Below are positions 46,620-47,572 of a stretch of DNA of 47,572 nucleotides, in pieces; the first letter of the stretch is position 1; every line of letters begins with the position of its first letter. The stretch is taken from positions 1 through 47,572 of the forward strand of contig JAEWVF010000054.1 in NCBI GenBank assembly GCA_023459215.1, in the 5' to 3' direction. Source of the stretch: Chloroflexota bacterium (lineage in GTDB: Bacteria; Chloroflexota; Anaerolineae; Anaerolineales; Villigracilaceae). Below the pieces are notes generated by a model. The model was not told the origin of the DNA. It made no database searches and was given only the letters and a program-made list of their open reading frames with translations. The position numbers were made by a program, and so were the translations under genes.

Positions 46620-47213
46620 TTATTTGCGCAGCAAGACACGCATGTCTTCCTCAATCTGGTCGGCCAACATGCCGTAAGGCCAGGTCAGGATCAGGCTGCC
46701 CTGGCGGTCAAGCACCAGGGTGGTGGCGGTATGGTCAACGGTGTAAAATCCGCCATCGTCAGGCGGATTGGCCTTGTAGAAAATGCCAAACTGGCGGGCA
46801 ACCACAGCAATCTCATCTTCCGAACCGGTCAGGCCGAGGAAAGACGGATCGAAGCGCGAGGCGTACAAGCTGGCATATTCCGGGGTATCGCGCCCAGGGT
46901 CGACCGAGACAAAAATCACCTGGAAATCAGAGGCCGCCTCGCCCAGGCGCGAACGCGCTTCGCGCAGGGTTGCCAGGGTCGTCGGGCAAACATCCGGGCA
47001 GGAGGTATAGCCGAAATACAGAATCACATATTTTCCGCGGAACTGACTCAAAGAAACCGGCCCCGCCCCGGCTTGCAGGCTAAAATCGCCGGTTTCCGCC
47101 GGCGGGTCGATGGCCGAACCGTTCATCTGCGGCGGGAGCAAAGTCTGGTAAACGAACAAGCCGGCAATAAACAACAAAACAAGGGAGGCAAATAAAATCG
47201 CTTGGCGGTTCAT
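46620..47213 (-). CDS. Sco1/SenC-type copper chaperone
   Basis: The 197-aa thioredoxin-fold protein has an N-terminal membrane anchor (residues 5-25), the copper/redox motif GYTSCPDVCPTTL (CxxxC) near residue 72 and the copper-ligand His in YTVDHTATTLVL near residue 163. Sco proteins deliver copper to the CuA site of cytochrome c oxidase. ATG 47213 follows aggtga; GTG 47219 is an alternative. It follows a PCu(A)C chaperone on the same strand with a few bases between, a well-known copper-delivery pair. Confidence 0.9.
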   Translation of the reverse strand: MNRQAILFASLVLLFIAGLFVYQTLLPPQMNGSAIDPPAETGDFSLQAGAGPVSLSQFRGKYVILYFGYTSCPDVCPTTLATLREARSRLGEAASDFQVIFVSVDPGRDTPEYASLYASRFDPSFLGLTGSEDEIAVVARQFGIFYKANPPDDGGFYTVDHTATTLVLDRQGSLILTWPYGMLADQIEEDMRVLLRK

Positions 47214-47219
47214 AATCAC

Positions 47220-47530
47220 CTATGGATTGCGCACGACGGCCTCAACTGCGACCTCGCCCGCGTTTTGGAAATAGAGCTTAATCGTAAGTGTATCACCATC
47301 CTTGAGTTCTTCCTTCAAGCCAATCAACATAATGTGATAACCACCCGGCTTTAGCTCAACGTGGCCCTGCGCGGGAATCTCGATGCCGTAAATCTCAGCC
47401 ATCGACATCACCCCATCGCGCATGGTGGTCTCATGGATTTGAACATCTTCGGCGGCCTCGCTCGCGGCGCTCAAGAGCATATCGGCCTGATCGTTGGTGT
47501 TTTGAACCAACATGAATGCGCCTGTCACCG
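47220..47530 (-). CDS. PCu(A)C copper chaperone, 5'-truncated
   Basis: About 103 residues of the C-terminal part of a periplasmic PCu(A)C (DUF461) protein. The copper ligands are visible: the His of VQIHETTM, the Met pair of DGVMSM, and the HxM of LKPGGYHIMLIGL. The N-terminal signal and first strand are missing because the sequence runs into a poly-G artefact; the codon read as a start (GTG 47528) is most likely internal Val. It collects copper for the Sco protein and the oxidase. Confidence 0.85.
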
Positions 47531-47531
47531 C

Positions 47532-47572
47532 GGGGCGGGGGGGGGGGGGGGGGGCGGGGGGGGGGGGGGGGG
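47532..47572. other. Poly-G contig-end artefact
   Basis: The last 41 bases are nearly pure G, with one C at 47536 and one at 47555. It interrupts a good coding frame. This looks like low-quality short-read sequence at a contig end and should not be treated as genomic DNA. Confidence 0.85.

Noticed and set aside
1..47572. CRISPR array
   Set aside because: No regularly spaced identical direct repeats with unique spacers were seen.

Overview
The window looks like one end of a short-read contig from an uncultured member of the Chloroflexota, most likely an Anaerolineae-type bacterium. The genes are mostly GC-rich. A membrane LysM protein carries the N-terminal cysteine pattern I associate with this phylum. 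Several genes appear leaderless, and there are many LysM, CAP, DUF4012, WYL and DinB-type proteins. No rRNA is present, so the assignment is inference. The right end dissolves into a poly-G run and the left end cuts through a transposase gene.

Layout. (1) 1-960: end of an insertion sequence with a partial DDE transposase. (2) 1016-9641: exopolysaccharide assembly locus with a radical SAM protein, two GT4 glycosyltransferases, a WbaP-type polyprenyl-phosphate sugar transferase and two Wzz/BY-kinase fusions. The locus is AT-rich up to about 3.7 kb and GC-rich after it, and the change falls inside a glycosyltransferase gene. (3) 9671-19079: a RiPP cluster of lasso-peptide type. A 63-aa precursor with its own promoter and terminator faces a tightly packed operon: YkgJ-like protein, HPr-kinase-like enzyme, sulfotransferase, PqqD-type recognition protein, B2 peptidase, asparagine-synthetase-like cyclase, zinc-ribbon methyltransferase, ABC exporter and a second HPr-kinase-like enzyme. 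(4) 19203-22619: a LysM membrane protein and a DUF4012 protein. (5) 22630-22786: tRNA-Gly(CCC) with consensus promoter and strong terminator. (6) 22816-26042: an Fe-S XPD-like helicase with nuclease-like N-terminus, and a divergent methyltransferase. (7) 26187-31816: a WYL regulator followed by a chain of small stress-type or accessory proteins. (8) 31862-33783: two surface proteins. (9) 33800-38072: a GntR/FCD regulator divergent from a glycyl-radical activase and a trans-4-hydroxyproline-dehydratase-like glycyl radical enzyme. (10) 38138-40393: secreted GH13 amylase with two CBM20 domains. (11) 40765-44035: a decayed glycyl-radical-enzyme remnant, two membrane proteins, a small basic protein and repeat-rich spacers. 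(12) 44036-47530: DUF3795 protein, gamma-synthase-type PLP enzyme, PIG-L deacetylase, Sco protein and a truncated PCu(A)C copper chaperone.

How the genes work together. In the RiPP cluster the PqqD-like protein should bind the leader, the B2 protease cut it, and the asparagine-synthetase homologue close the macrolactam. Kinases, sulfotransferase and methyltransferase would decorate the product and the ABC transporter would export it. The precursor ends in serine, the known phosphorylation site of paeninodin-type lasso kinases. The sulfotransferase, the duplicated kinase and the long predicted core make this the most interesting part of the window.

Two families of palindromic repeats are scattered between 27 and 44 kb. 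One copy lies in frame inside the activase gene, and another supplies the last codons and stop of the WYL regulator.
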